The notes under the pieces: generated by a model
The model's database searches: none
Seen by the model: only the letters and a program-made list of their open reading frames with translations
What the model was told of the DNA's origin: nothing
Shown: positions 42,756 through 51,273 of the stretch, piece after piece
Position numbering within the stretch: position 1 is the first letter of the stretch
Layout of the letters: every line of letters begins with the position of its first letter
Assembly (NCBI RefSeq): GCF_900163665.1
Contig: NZ_FUIA01000015.1
Location: 62,001 to 126,000 of the forward strand
Origin: Frigoribacterium sp. JB110
GTDB taxonomy: Bacteria > Actinomycetota > Actinomycetes > Actinomycetales > Microbacteriaceae
DNA length: 64,000 nucleotides
Direction of reading: 5' to 3'
Position numbers and translations under genes: made by a program

Positions 42756-43250
42756 ATGAATCAGCTCCCGCACGGCCGGCAGCCGCATTTCGACTCGACA
42801 TCGCTCGGGTACCAGGGTTATGCACCTCATCCCGGCCGACTGCCGGCTGCGCAGGCATCCGCGGCGAACGTCGGGCTGGGGACCGGGGTCGTGATCTGGG
42901 CGGGAATCGCTCTGCTCGGAGGCATCGGTGCGACGGCCTATTTTGCGCTGGGTGCCGCCATGACCCACAGCCTGGACGGCGTCCTCGGCGACGATCCGAA
43001 CGGCGCCTTCAACTGGATCATTCTGCTCGTCGCGCTCATCGGCCAGCTCGTCGGGCTCGTCGTGTCGGTGATCGTCATGCTGTTCGGCATCGGTGCCAGG
43101 AAGAAGCGCATGCGACGCGGCACGACCGCGATGGTCCTGGGGATCGTCGCCTCGGCGATCTTCCTCCTGATCGGGCTCATCCAGTCGCCGCTGGTGTCGT
43201 TGTTCCTCGCCGCGGTCTCACAGCCCGGCGCGGGTGCGTCGGCCGGGTGA
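42756..43250 (+). CDS. Small membrane protein, unknown function
   Basis: 164 residues. Polar N-terminus (MNQLPHGRQPHFDSTSLGYQGYAPHPG), then three hydrophobic helices (about 45-70, 85-112, 121-145) with a basic RKKRMRRG turn. This resembles the DUF4190-like architecture of the protein at 4573-5073. ATG 42756 is chosen over ATG 42735 because ggagg lies 8 nt before it. 27 bp after the previous gene and 4 bp before the next. Confidence 0.65.
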   Translation: MNQLPHGRQPHFDSTSLGYQGYAPHPGRLPAAQASAANVGLGTGVVIWAGIALLGGIGATAYFALGAAMTHSLDGVLGDDPNGAFNWIILLVALIGQLVGLVVSVIVMLFGIGARKKRMRRGTTAMVLGIVASAIFLLIGLIQSPLVSLFLAAVSQPGAGASAG

Positions 43251-43254
43251 TTCG

Positions 43255-43866
43255 GTGACCGGCCCCCTGCAGGAACCGTCGCGCGTGCGCTGCAATCGCG
43301 GCGTCGGGTGGTCATTCTGGCTGGTCATGGGGATCAACGCGCTGGTCACTCTCATTGCGGTCGCTGGAACGTATGAAGACGCTCCAGGCGGAATCGGCTT
43401 CGGGCTCGGTGTCGGGCTCAGCATCGCTGTCCTGTTCATCCTCGTGCGTGCGGTGCTCCTGCCCAGGCTCGAGATCCGCACTGCTGAAGGCTCCCTCCGA
43501 ACCCGTCGTCGCACGATTCCCTTCTCGGCCGTCTCCAGCATCAGCGTCACCAACCCCACCAGGGCGGGGGTCTGGGGCGCCTTCATCGGCCATGACGGCA
43601 AGGTCCTGGCGAGAATGTCCATCGCCGGCTCACTGTTCGCAGCCGCGACGAGTGAGCAATGGGGCGCCCTTGGTCGCATGATGGCTTCGATGCCCGGTGG
43701 TGCGAATCGTGACGGCGGGATGAACGCATCCGCCAGGGCACTGTCGTCGGCCTCTGCGATCGAGATCGTGCAGGCACAGGCGGCATGGTGTCGAATGGGG
43801 CACCGCTCCGACGCGAGCCGCGCCCCGGCCGCTGCTCTGCACGGCACGACCATCTCGCTCAGGTGA
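43255..43866 (+). CDS. Membrane protein with PH-like domain, second in cluster
   Basis: 203 residues, same plan as the gene at 42252: N-terminal helix pair (FWLVMGINALVTLIAVAG, GFGLGVGLSIAVLFILVRAVLL), then a PH-like beta part (RLEIRTAEGSLRTRRRTIPFSAVSSISV) and an Ala-rich helical tail. GTG 43255 is 4 bp after the preceding stop; no clear ribosome site. Function unknown; probably co-transcribed with the two genes before it. Confidence 0.6.
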   Translation: MTGPLQEPSRVRCNRGVGWSFWLVMGINALVTLIAVAGTYEDAPGGIGFGLGVGLSIAVLFILVRAVLLPRLEIRTAEGSLRTRRRTIPFSAVSSISVTNPTRAGVWGAFIGHDGKVLARMSIAGSLFAAATSEQWGALGRMMASMPGGANRDGGMNASARALSSASAIEIVQAQAAWCRMGHRSDASRAPAAALHGTTISLR

Positions 43867-43923
43867 GCCCGGTCGTGGACTGTCGAAGCGCAGCGCGGCG
43901 GACGCTTTGCGCAGGTGAGGTCC

Positions 43924-44454
43924 TCAGAGGCTGAACGCCACCGTGACGGCGAGCACGACGAACACGACCACTGCGCCGCCACCGCAGCCGATGGCGGCGA
44001 TCGCGCCGTAGCCGAGACGTGAGACCCGTGCGCCAGAGGCCCGCACGACTGAGAGGAACTCGCCGCCGCCTCGTGCGCTGAAGGCGTTCGCGGCCGCGAC
44101 CTGGTTCACACCGCGGCCGACGTCGCTGGCGACGCCGTAGCCATGGTGATGGGCGACGCCGCCGACGATGCCCATGCTCGTGAAACCGAGGGCGCGGCCC
44201 ACCGCAGCCGGATCGGCGAGGATCGGGTAGCTCCGACCGCCGACGACCAGCGTGATGCGCTGTGCGGCGGACTTCACCGTGATCTCCCGTGCCGGCACGC
44301 TGAAATGCTGCGTCCAGCCGCCCGCTGCCGATGCGACCCAGAGCGTGACGATCCCTGCGCTCACGACCGCCTGCACCGGGTGCCACGCCCCCGTCGTGGT
44401 GTCGCCCCATGCCCCGGAGAACACGGCCTGCGGGTGCTGAAGCGGCATGGTCAC
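43924..44454 (-). CDS. Hypothetical protein with C-terminal membrane anchor
   Basis: 176 residues. The N-terminal ~95 residues are beta-rich with Trp (FSGAWGDTTTGAWHPVQAVVSAGIVTLWV...GRSYPILADP), again like a PH-type sandwich. Then comes a Gly/His-rich stretch (GGVAHHHGYG) and a C-terminal hydrophobic helix of about 28 residues (YGAIAAIGCGGGAVVVFVVLAVTVAFSL), as in tail-anchored proteins. No family named. GTG 44454 or ATG 44448 as start. Convergent with the three membrane genes. Confidence 0.55.
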   Translation of the reverse strand: MTMPLQHPQAVFSGAWGDTTTGAWHPVQAVVSAGIVTLWVASAAGGWTQHFSVPAREITVKSAAQRITLVVGGRSYPILADPAAVGRALGFTSMGIVGGVAHHHGYGVASDVGRGVNQVAAANAFSARGGGEFLSVVRASGARVSRLGYGAIAAIGCGGGAVVVFVVLAVTVAFSL

Positions 44455-44514
44455 CGTACGAGTCTATGACTTCGGGGGATCGCCGATCCGGGCCGAAGCT
44501 CGCGTCCGGTCGCC

Positions 44515-45486
44515 TCAGGCCTGCAGTGCGCCAGCCAGCGTGATGGCATCGGCGGCGAGCTGCGCCGACGTGTCGGCGTCGCGCATCCACAGCGGCACGG
44601 CGCGAGTCGTGATCCCGGATGTCGACAGCGGCTCGACGGCGTCGGCGTCACGATCGTCGACGAGCCAGCCGTCGAGCAGCGCGCCCCGCGAACGCGCGCC
44701 GTAGTGCTCGGCGACGGCGCGCGCCGAGGTCTCGATGCCCTCGATCGCGAGGCAGGTGTCGGCCATGCCGCGCACCACGGAACCGCCGATGATGCCAGAT
44801 ACGCCGACGATGGGAGCAGCAGCATCGCCGAGCGCCTCGCGCATACCGGGCACGGCGAGCACGGGGTCGACGGAGACGATCGGATTCGACGGCGCGATCA
44901 GGACGACGTCGGCCAGAACGATGCAACCGAGCGCGCCCTCCGACGGTGCGGCGCTGTCGATGCCGCGCTGGGAGAAGCCGGTGGCATCGCCGCCGGCGCG
45001 GTGGCGCACCCACCATTCCTGGAAGTGGATGTCGCTGCCATCGGCGAGGCGCACGTGCGTATCGATCTCGTCGTCAGTTGCCGGATGCAGTGCGACTCCG
45101 AGATCCCAGCGTGAGCCGAGCCTGCGGTACACCTCCGACACGGAGGCGCCCTCGCGCAGCCACGCAGTGCGGGCGATGTGCGTGCCGAGGTCGAGGTCGC
45201 CCAGCGTGAACCAGTCCGGAGCCGTGCCCCATGCGGCGAGTTCGGCCGCAACGCGCTCGGTTTCGCCGGCTCTGCCCCAGCCCCGGGTGGTGTCGTTCAC
45301 ACCGGCGAGTGCATACAGCAGGCTGTCGTGATCCGGAGCGATCCGCAGACCGGAGACCCACCAGTCGTCCGCTGTATTGACGACCACATCGATCCGGTGC
45401 TCCTCCTCGGAGCGACGCGCCCACTCGCGCACCCCCGCGACGAACCTCGCGCACCCGACGCCGCCACCGATTACCGTGATCCGCAT
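44515..45486 (-). CDS. cofD: 2-phospho-L-lactate transferase (coenzyme F420 biosynthesis)
   Basis: Joins the C3 phospho-acid moiety to Fo in F420 synthesis (CofD; FbiA in mycobacteria). 323 residues with VIGGGVGCARFVAGV at the N-terminus, NTADDWWVSGLRIAPDHDSLLYALAG (the Asp-rich donor/metal site), ATDDEIDTHV, and SNPIVSVDPVLAVPGM. No other F420 gene (fbiB, fbiC, cofC) is in the window, so it acts with genes elsewhere. TAGCGT at 6 nt before the ATG suggests a leaderless transcript. A nested palindrome lies just upstream. Confidence 0.93.
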   Translation of the reverse strand: MRITVIGGGVGCARFVAGVREWARRSEEEHRIDVVVNTADDWWVSGLRIAPDHDSLLYALAGVNDTTRGWGRAGETERVAAELAAWGTAPDWFTLGDLDLGTHIARTAWLREGASVSEVYRRLGSRWDLGVALHPATDDEIDTHVRLADGSDIHFQEWWVRHRAGGDATGFSQRGIDSAAPSEGALGCIVLADVVLIAPSNPIVSVDPVLAVPGMREALGDAAAPIVGVSGIIGGSVVRGMADTCLAIEGIETSARAVAEHYGARSRGALLDGWLVDDRDADAVEPLSTSGITTRAVPLWMRDADTSAQLAADAITLAGALQA

Positions 45487-45492
45487 GGCTCA

Positions 45493-45498
45493 ACGCTA
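45493..45498 (-). promoter_or_regulatory. -10 box of cofD
   Basis: Minus-strand TAGCGT ends 6 nt before ATG 45486. It adjoins the palindromic repeat at 45502. Confidence 0.45.
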
Positions 45499-45501
45499 TC
45501 C

Positions 45502-45573
45502 CGCGAATGCCTACGAATCTCGCGAGTGCCTATGAAACAGCGTAGGCACTCGCGAAGAACGTAGGCATTCGCG
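45502..45573. repeat. Nested palindrome, family II, copy 1
   Basis: Outer arms cgcgaatgcctacg (45502-45515) and cgtaggcattcgcg (45560-45573) are perfect. Inner arms cgcgagtgcctatg (45521-45534) and cgtaggcactcgcg (45541-45554) have one mismatch. Four half-sites in 72 bp. Lies between the divergent cofD and the AbiEi-like gene. Confidence 0.85.
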
Positions 45574-45627
45574 AGCGCCATCCACAGGCACGAACACCAC
45601 GGGCGCCCGACAGGGCACAGTACCGTC

Positions 45628-46581
45628 ATGGAGACCTTCGCACGCAGCAGCTTGATCGATCTCGGCAGCACGGACGATCAATTGCGCGCATCGGTGCAGG
45701 ACGGCGCGCTGCAGCGGGTGCGTCGGGGGCACTATGCGCAGGTCGAGAGCTGGCGGAGCGCCTACGTGGAAGAGCGACAACGTGCCCTGGCTCAGGCGGC
45801 GACGCGGTCCGCGCGAACCCCGCCGGTGATGTGCCGTGCCACGGCGGCCGCGATGCACGGGTTGCCGCTGTTCCGCCTCGAAGACGAACGCGTGCACGTG
45901 CTTGCGGGGCATGGCGGATCCGGCACCCAGAGCGATGCGGTCATCAGGCACAGAGAGCACACCGATGGCTCGTTCGTCGTATGTGACGGCGTGCGGGTGA
46001 CGCCGCTCGTGCGCACAGTGTTCGACGTCGCGCGAACGGCGCGGCCCGAGACCGCTCTTGCGTGCGCGGATGCCGCGCTGCGCCGAGTGTCGCGACCGCA
46101 GCGGACGCGGCAGGTCGACGAGGCCGCGAGCCGCGAGTTCTGCGAGCAGTTTCGGCAGGTGATTGCGGAGCATCCGGGTGCGCGGGGTGTGAAGCAGGCA
46201 CGCCGAATCGGTGAGCTGATGGACCCCCGCGCCGATTCGCCTGGCGAGAGCGTGAGCCGGTTGTACCTGGTGCAGCTGCGCGTGCGGGCGTTCGCTGTGC
46301 AGCGCCCCGTGATGGTCGCATCCGGCCGCACCTACTGGGTCGACTTCGAGATCCAGGGTGTGTTCGGCGAGTACGACGGAGCAGTGAAATACCGAGACCG
46401 GGAGATGCGGGGGAACCGCGAACCGGAGCAGGTCGTGTTCGAGGAGAAGGTACGCGAAGACGAGATCCGCGCCGCCACCAGTCGGCGCTTCATCCGGTGG
46501 ACGTCATCCGAGATCCGCTCCCTGGCGACCTACGCCCGCTTCCTCACCGACAATGGCATCCGGGTGCCCGCGAGTGCCTAG
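45628..46581 (+). CDS. AbiEi-like/DUF559-type protein (putative PD-(D/E)XK nuclease)
   Basis: 317 residues. The first ~60 have the winged-helix plus 'RRGHYAQVESW' signature of AbiEi-type antitoxin-like proteins; the middle has MCRATAAAMHGLPLF and VRVTPLVRTVFDVAR, typical of this actinobacterial family. The C-terminal third looks like a Vsr/DUF559 nuclease fold: SRLYLVQLRVRAF, VDFEIQGVFGEYDGAVKYRD (an Asp, then Glu-X-Asp...Lys) and FIRWTSSEI. Function unproved; toxin-antitoxin or nuclease roles are possible, with no partner gene adjacent. Its last four codons and stop lie inside a palindromic repeat, and another copy lies 54 bp before its start. Confidence 0.7.
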   Translation: METFARSSLIDLGSTDDQLRASVQDGALQRVRRGHYAQVESWRSAYVEERQRALAQAATRSARTPPVMCRATAAAMHGLPLFRLEDERVHVLAGHGGSGTQSDAVIRHREHTDGSFVVCDGVRVTPLVRTVFDVARTARPETALACADAALRRVSRPQRTRQVDEAASREFCEQFRQVIAEHPGARGVKQARRIGELMDPRADSPGESVSRLYLVQLRVRAFAVQRPVMVASGRTYWVDFEIQGVFGEYDGAVKYRDREMRGNREPEQVVFEEKVREDEIRAATSRRFIRWTSSEIRSLATYARFLTDNGIRVPASA

Positions 46582-46640
46582 GAATCTCGCGAGTGCCTAC
46601 GAAACAGCGTAGGCACTCGCGAAGAGCGTAGGCACTCGCG
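46569..46640. repeat. Nested palindrome, family II, copy 2
   Basis: Same four-arm, 72-bp layout as copy 1: arms at 46569-46582, 46588-46601, 46608-46621 and 46627-46640, all versions of cgcgagtgcctacg or its complement. It overlaps the 3' end of the AbiEi-like gene and stops 5 bp before the end of the next gene, which is convergent. Confidence 0.88.
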
Positions 46641-46644
46641 GGCA

Positions 46645-46944
46645 TCAGCGGCCCGCGGGGAACAGGAACACGCCGTGGAACAGCGCGCCCCGTGCGAGGG
46701 AGCCGTCGGCGGCGTGCCTGGCGTAGAGCGGGGCGCGGGGGTCGTCGGCGAGCACCGAGATGTGCGGTGTGTGTGCGGCATCCGGGCGGGTGCTCCAGAT
46801 GAGCATGGCGACGCCGATGCGCATGACGAGCCGGTCCACCATGGTGGTCCGGGGCACACGATGGACGAGCTCGACAGCGCCGACAGTGGTGCTCGATTGT
46901 GCGCTGTCGGCTGTGAGGGGACGGACGGGGGCAGAAACGTTCAC
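46645..46944 (-). CDS. Small hypothetical protein
   Basis: 99 residues, no recognised domain. GTG 46944 is the likely start, because aggag lies 6 nt upstream; the frame is open beyond it with unlikely composition. A short amphipathic-to-hydrophobic stretch (MVDRLVMRIGVAMLIWS) sits in the middle and the rest is polar. It may be co-transcribed with the 32-codon frame upstream. Convergent with the AbiEi-like gene through repeat copy 2. Confidence 0.5.
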   Translation of the reverse strand: MNVSAPVRPLTADSAQSSTTVGAVELVHRVPRTTMVDRLVMRIGVAMLIWSTRPDAAHTPHISVLADDPRAPLYARHAADGSLARGALFHGVFLFPAGR

Positions 46945-47200
46945 GATGAACTCCTGAATGGAAGAACAGAGAAAGGGAGAGAAATGACGGGGTGCGACAC
47001 AGTGATCGCACCCGGTCCCGGCGCGCAGGCGTTCGTCCGAAGGGGCTGAGCCGGATGTCGCCGCGTGCGGCACGAGGTGCCGAGCGGCGGACCGCAGCTG
47101 TCAGCAGCGAATGGAGTGAAGCCCGAGCGGCGCTGGCAGAACGCTCAGCGAGAGCTCAGAAGATGGACCGATCGAAGAACGACCGGAAACGAGACTCTGG

Positions 47201-47299
47201 CTAGCCCTGACGTCGTGAAGAGGTGCCAAAGGCCTGACGTCGGGCGAACCGCACCGAAGGCAGAGCTGGGGCGGAAACCATGGCTGGATTGATCGTCAT
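47201..47299 (-). CDS. Possible small protein, 32 aa
   Basis: MTINPAMVSAPALPSVRFAR..., 32 codons, basic C-terminus. Supported mainly by an excellent ribosome site, gagaggag, 6 nt before the ATG. It lies in the 609-bp gap 46945-47553, on the strand of the 99-residue gene and upstream of it. No other gene in that gap can be supported. Confidence 0.4.
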   Translation of the reverse strand: MTINPAMVSAPALPSVRFARRQAFGTSSRRQG

Positions 47300-47500
47300 G
47301 GTGTTCTCCTCTCAATTCTCTGCGGGCGTGATACCCGGAACAGACCTGACAAAGGAACACTATGGGCAGCTGGGCGCGTCGTCAAGCGACGCGCGGGAGG
47401 ATGTCGGCACGCTGGGCGGCGCAGCGGTGCGACGACGCTCGCGCCGGAGTGGGCTGAGTCGAACTGCCGCGCCACTGCGGGGCTCTCCTTGCGCGAGCAA

Positions 47501-47506
47501 TAGGCT
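47501..47506 (+). promoter_or_regulatory. -10 box of smc
   Basis: TAGGCT, 47 nt before ATG 47554. Unlike most genes here the transcript has a leader with a strong ribosome site (ggggaggagg). Confidence 0.5.
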
Positions 47507-47553
47507 GGAGCAAGATTTTCGCGCGCGACCTGCGACGAAGGGGAGGAGGCCGA

Positions 47554-50500
47554 ATGCACCTGAAGTCAGTCACGATCAAGGGATTCAAGTCGTTCGCACA
47601 GCCGACCACCTTCGTGCTGGAGCCCGGCGTCACGGCGATCGTCGGGCCGAACGGGTCGGGCAAGTCGAACGTCGTCGATGCGCTCTCGTGGGTGATGGGG
47701 GAGCAGGGCGTCAAGAGTCTGCGCGGCGGCAAGATGGAGGACGTCATCTTCGCCGGCACGGCGACGCGCGGTCCGCTAGGTCGCGCGGAGGTGCAGCTGA
47801 CGATCGACAACTCGGACGGAGCGCTGCCGATCGAGTACAGCGAGGTGACGATCAGCCGCACGCTGTTCCGAAGCGGCCAGAGCGAGTACTCGATCAACGG
47901 CGAGACCTGCCGACTGCTCGACGTGCAGGAGCTTCTGAGCGATTCGGGCCTCGGTCGCGAGATGCACGTGATCGTCGGCCAGGGGCGCCTCGACACCGTG
48001 CTTCAGGCGACTCCGGAGGATCGCCGCGGCTTCATCGAAGAGGCGGCAGGCATCCTGAAGCACCGTCGCCGCAAGGAGAAGACACTCCGCAAGCTCACGG
48101 CGATGGAGCAGAACCTCACTCGTCTCAGCGACCTGGCAGGCGAGATCCGGCGTCAGCTGAAACCCCTCGGCAAGCAGGCGGAGATCGCGCGGGAGGCCCA
48201 GACGATCGCTGCCGTCGTGCGCGACGCGAAGGCGCGCCTGTTCGCCGACGAGGTGGTGCAGCTGCGCAAGGCGCTGTCCGACCATGCCCGCAACGAGCAC
48301 GAGCGTCACACCGAACGGCTTGTGCTGCAGGAGCGCGCAGACGACGTGAAGGCGCGCGTCGCCGCGCTGGAGGCGAAGCAGAACTCCGCGGAGGTCGACG
48401 AGGCGCGCAGCGTGGCGTTCGAACTCGAGCAGGTTCAGGAGCGACTTCGAGGGCTGTTCACTCTCGCGAACCAGCGTCTCGCGCTGCTCGGGACAGAGGA
48501 GGAGGATGCGCCGTCGTCGGTCACGGTCACGCAGGCGGCGGTCGATGAGGCCAAAGCCGAGATCACCGAGTTCGGGGACGGGCTGGGCGACGCGCAGGAC
48601 GCGGTCGAACAGGCGGGACGGAGCGTCGCCGTGGCGAGGACGGATCTCGACGCCCTCGACGTCGAGATCGCTGCGCAGAGCGCTCTGGTCTCGGAGCACG
48701 ACATGCGCATCACGACTCTGCGCGGCCAAGCGGAAGCGGCCGAGTCGGCGCTCGAGGCGGTGCGGCAAGCCGTGGTGCGCCAGCAGACGCAGCTCGACTC
48801 GGCCAGGCAGCGCCGCGACGAGGCGACCGAAGCGTACGAGGCGCTCGATGACGCCGAAGCCTCAGAGGGAACCGCCGCTCAGCTGCAGGCGGCCTATGAG
48901 GAGGCGCAGCAGCAGGCGAGCGAGGCGGAGAGCGACGTCGAACAGCTGCGAGAACAGCACCGCTCCGCCGAGCGGGAGACCGACGCGCTCACCGCGAAGG
49001 CCGCAGCTCTCGGCAGCGCGCTCGACGTGCGCAACGGCGCCGCCGACATCATCGCGGCAGGCGGTGACGGCATCGTCGGGCTCGTGGGCGATTCCGTTCA
49101 GGTCGACAGCGGGTTCGAAGCGGCGATCGCTGCCGCGCTCGGGCCCCTCGCCGAGGGGGTGCTGGTTCGCACGCGTGCCGACGCCCGCGCAGTCGCTTCT
49201 GGTGCGGACACTGTCGTCGACATCGTGATCGCCGACGGCCACCCGGCGGTGGTGGCGATGCCAGAGGAGCTCACCGCGGCGCTCGATGTGGTCGAAGCCC
49301 CGGACGGCGTGCGCGCGATCCTTGCGCACGTGGCGATCGCCGACGACCTCGAAGCTGCGCTCGCCGCGGCACCGGCTCTTCCCGACCGCGGACGGATCAC
49401 CGTCGTCACGCGCGCAGGTGAGGTGGTCACCGAGCACACCCTGCGCGCCGGATCCGGTGAGGGACGATCCCGCCTCGAGCTGCAGGCCGAGCGCGACGAT
49501 GCGCTGGCGAAGCTGGAGCGGTTGAGTGCGGAGGTCGACGATCTCGCCGTGCAGCGCAAGGAGGCCTCGGAGCGGCTGCAGACCGCGCGGACGCGTGCGA
49601 AGGAGACGTTGACCGAGCTGCGTCAGCACGATGCACAACTGGCTCAGCACGCCGAGCACCTCAATCGCGTCACGGTTCGCTACGAGTCGGCCGTCGCCGA
49701 GTGCGAGCGCCTCGAGGCGGGGCTGGCGCAGTCGCAGACGGCGGTGGCGGACGCCGAAGTCAAGGCCGGGGAGCAGGCCGCGGCGCTCGAATCGGCGCTC
49801 GCAGAACCGCGGCCGATTCTCGACGCGTCGGCCAGGGACGGACTCGTCACCGCGCTCGACGCAGCACGCGAGAAGGAGATGGCGCGACGGCTCGAGGTCG
49901 AGACGCTGCGTGAGCGGGTGCGGGCCGCAGAGAACAGGGCGGCGAGTCTCGAGAAGCAGCGCGAGCGGGAGAAGGTCGCGGCCGAGCAGGCAGCCCGCCG
50001 CGCGGTGATCCGCCGTCGCCAGCGCGAGGTGGCGCACGGGGTGGCCGGCGAGCTTCCCGTGGTGATGGAGTCGGTGGACGGCTCGGTGTCAGAGGCTCGC
50101 ATGGCGCTCGCCGAAGCGGAGAAGCGCCGAAGCGAGCAGAACGATGAGCTCAGGGACCTGCGTCGCCAGGAGACACAGCTGCGCGAGCGCCTGGCCGGTC
50201 TCACCGAGAGCGTGCACGGGCTGGAACTGCAGATCCACGAGAAGAAGCTGCACGTGTCGAGCCTGCTCGAACGGGTCGACAGCGAACTCGCCCTCGGCGA
50301 GTCCGTGCTCGTCGCGGAGTACGGCCCGGATCAGCCAGTGCCGAAAGACATCGCCGACATCGCCCCTGCGCGTGCGCCGCAGGAGATTCTTCGCGACGCG
50401 GACGAGCACACCGCTCAGGCGGACGACGACGAACAGGGCGAGCACAGCGCGGCCGAGGCGGTCGAAGCGGAAGCCCGCGCGAGCGCTGTGACCGTGCGGG

Positions 50501-51273
50501 CCGGCACGGAGAACGCGGATCATCCGGAGCTTCCCGATGCGTCGGATGCGGACGAGACATCCGGCACGGAGCCCGCCGGCCCGGACGACGAGATCGAGAC
50601 GATCCCGTACGACCGGCGGATGCAGGAGCGCCGACTCCGCGACGCCGAGCGCAAGCTCGCCCAGCTCGGCAAGGTCAACCCGCTGGCGCTGGAGGAGTTC
50701 GCGGCGCTCGAGCAGCGGCACGCGTTCCTGAAGGAGCAGCTCGACGACCTGGCGCAGACCCGCAAGGACCTGCTCACGATCATCGACGACCTCGACGAGC
50801 GCATGCAGACGATCTTCGCCGCGGCGTTCGAAGACACGAAGGCGGCCTTCGGCGAGGTGTTCCCGATCCTGTTCCCCGGCGGTACGGGCAGCATCTCGCT
50901 GACGAATCCGGATGACATGCTCACGACCGGCATCGAGGTCGCGGTGCGGCCGGCTGGCAAGAAGATCGAACGGCTCTCGCTGCTGTCGGGCGGGGAGCGC
51001 TCGCTTGCGGCAGTGGCTCTGCTGACGGCGATCTTCAAGGCGAGGCCGAGCCCGTTCTACATCCTCGATGAGGTCGAGGCAGCCCTCGACGACGCCAACC
51101 TGGGTCGGCTGCTCGGCGTGTTCGAGACGCTGCGCGAGAGCAGCCAACTCATCGTGATCACGCACCAGAAGCGCACGATGGAGATCGCCGACGCGCTCTA
51201 CGGCGTCTCGATGCGGCAGGACGGAGTCTCGGCAGTGGTCGGTCAGCGCATCAGTGAGCGCGCGACCGCATGA
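47554..51273 (+). CDS. smc: Chromosome segregation SMC ATPase
   Basis: Condenses and segregates the chromosome with ScpAB. The 1239 residues run head-coil-hinge-coil-head: Walker A GPNGSGKSN (31-39), first coiled coil to about 480, hinge (about 490-640, with GDGIVGLVGDSVQVDSGFEAAIAAALG), second coil, signature LSGGERS (1144-1150) and Walker B ILDEVEAALDD (from 1170). About 50 residues longer than usual: an acidic, Ala/Glu/Asp-rich insert at about 933-1014 interrupts the second coil near the head. It overlaps the methyltransferase gene by 4 nt (ATGA). Confidence 0.96.
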   Translation: MHLKSVTIKGFKSFAQPTTFVLEPGVTAIVGPNGSGKSNVVDALSWVMGEQGVKSLRGGKMEDVIFAGTATRGPLGRAEVQLTIDNSDGALPIEYSEVTISRTLFRSGQSEYSINGETCRLLDVQELLSDSGLGREMHVIVGQGRLDTVLQATPEDRRGFIEEAAGILKHRRRKEKTLRKLTAMEQNLTRLSDLAGEIRRQLKPLGKQAEIAREAQTIAAVVRDAKARLFADEVVQLRKALSDHARNEHERHTERLVLQERADDVKARVAALEAKQNSAEVDEARSVAFELEQVQERLRGLFTLANQRLALLGTEEEDAPSSVTVTQAAVDEAKAEITEFGDGLGDAQDAVEQAGRSVAVARTDLDALDVEIAAQSALVSEHDMRITTLRGQAEAAESALEAVRQAVVRQQTQLDSARQRRDEATEAYEALDDAEASEGTAAQLQAAYEEAQQQASEAESDVEQLREQHRSAERETDALTAKAAALGSALDVRNGAADIIAAGGDGIVGLVGDSVQVDSGFEAAIAAALGPLAEGVLVRTRADARAVASGADTVVDIVIADGHPAVVAMPEELTAALDVVEAPDGVRAILAHVAIADDLEAALAAAPALPDRGRITVVTRAGEVVTEHTLRAGSGEGRSRLELQAERDDALAKLERLSAEVDDLAVQRKEASERLQTARTRAKETLTELRQHDAQLAQHAEHLNRVTVRYESAVAECERLEAGLAQSQTAVADAEVKAGEQAAALESALAEPRPILDASARDGLVTALDAAREKEMARRLEVETLRERVRAAENRAASLEKQREREKVAAEQAARRAVIRRRQREVAHGVAGELPVVMESVDGSVSEARMALAEAEKRRSEQNDELRDLRRQETQLRERLAGLTESVHGLELQIHEKKLHVSSLLERVDSELALGESVLVAEYGPDQPVPKDIADIAPARAPQEILRDADEHTAQADDDEQGEHSAAEAVEAEARASAVTVRAGTENADHPELPDASDADETSGTEPAGPDDEIETIPYDRRMQERRLRDAERKLAQLGKVNPLALEEFAALEQRHAFLKEQLDDLAQTRKDLLTIIDDLDERMQTIFAAAFEDTKAAFGEVFPILFPGGTGSISLTNPDDMLTTGIEVAVRPAGKKIERLSLLSGGERSLAAVALLTAIFKARPSPFYILDEVEAALDDANLGRLLGVFETLRESSQLIVITHQKRTMEIADALYGVSMRQDGVSAVVGQRISERATA

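Noticed and set aside
45502..46640. Paired repeats as ends of an insertion sequence
   Set aside because: No transposase is present, the copies are direct rather than inverted relative to each other, and a third partial copy stands alone at 53943.
47280..48548. A 422-codon plus-strand frame over the start of smc
   Set aside because: Out of frame with smc, Arg/Gly-rich, no motif.
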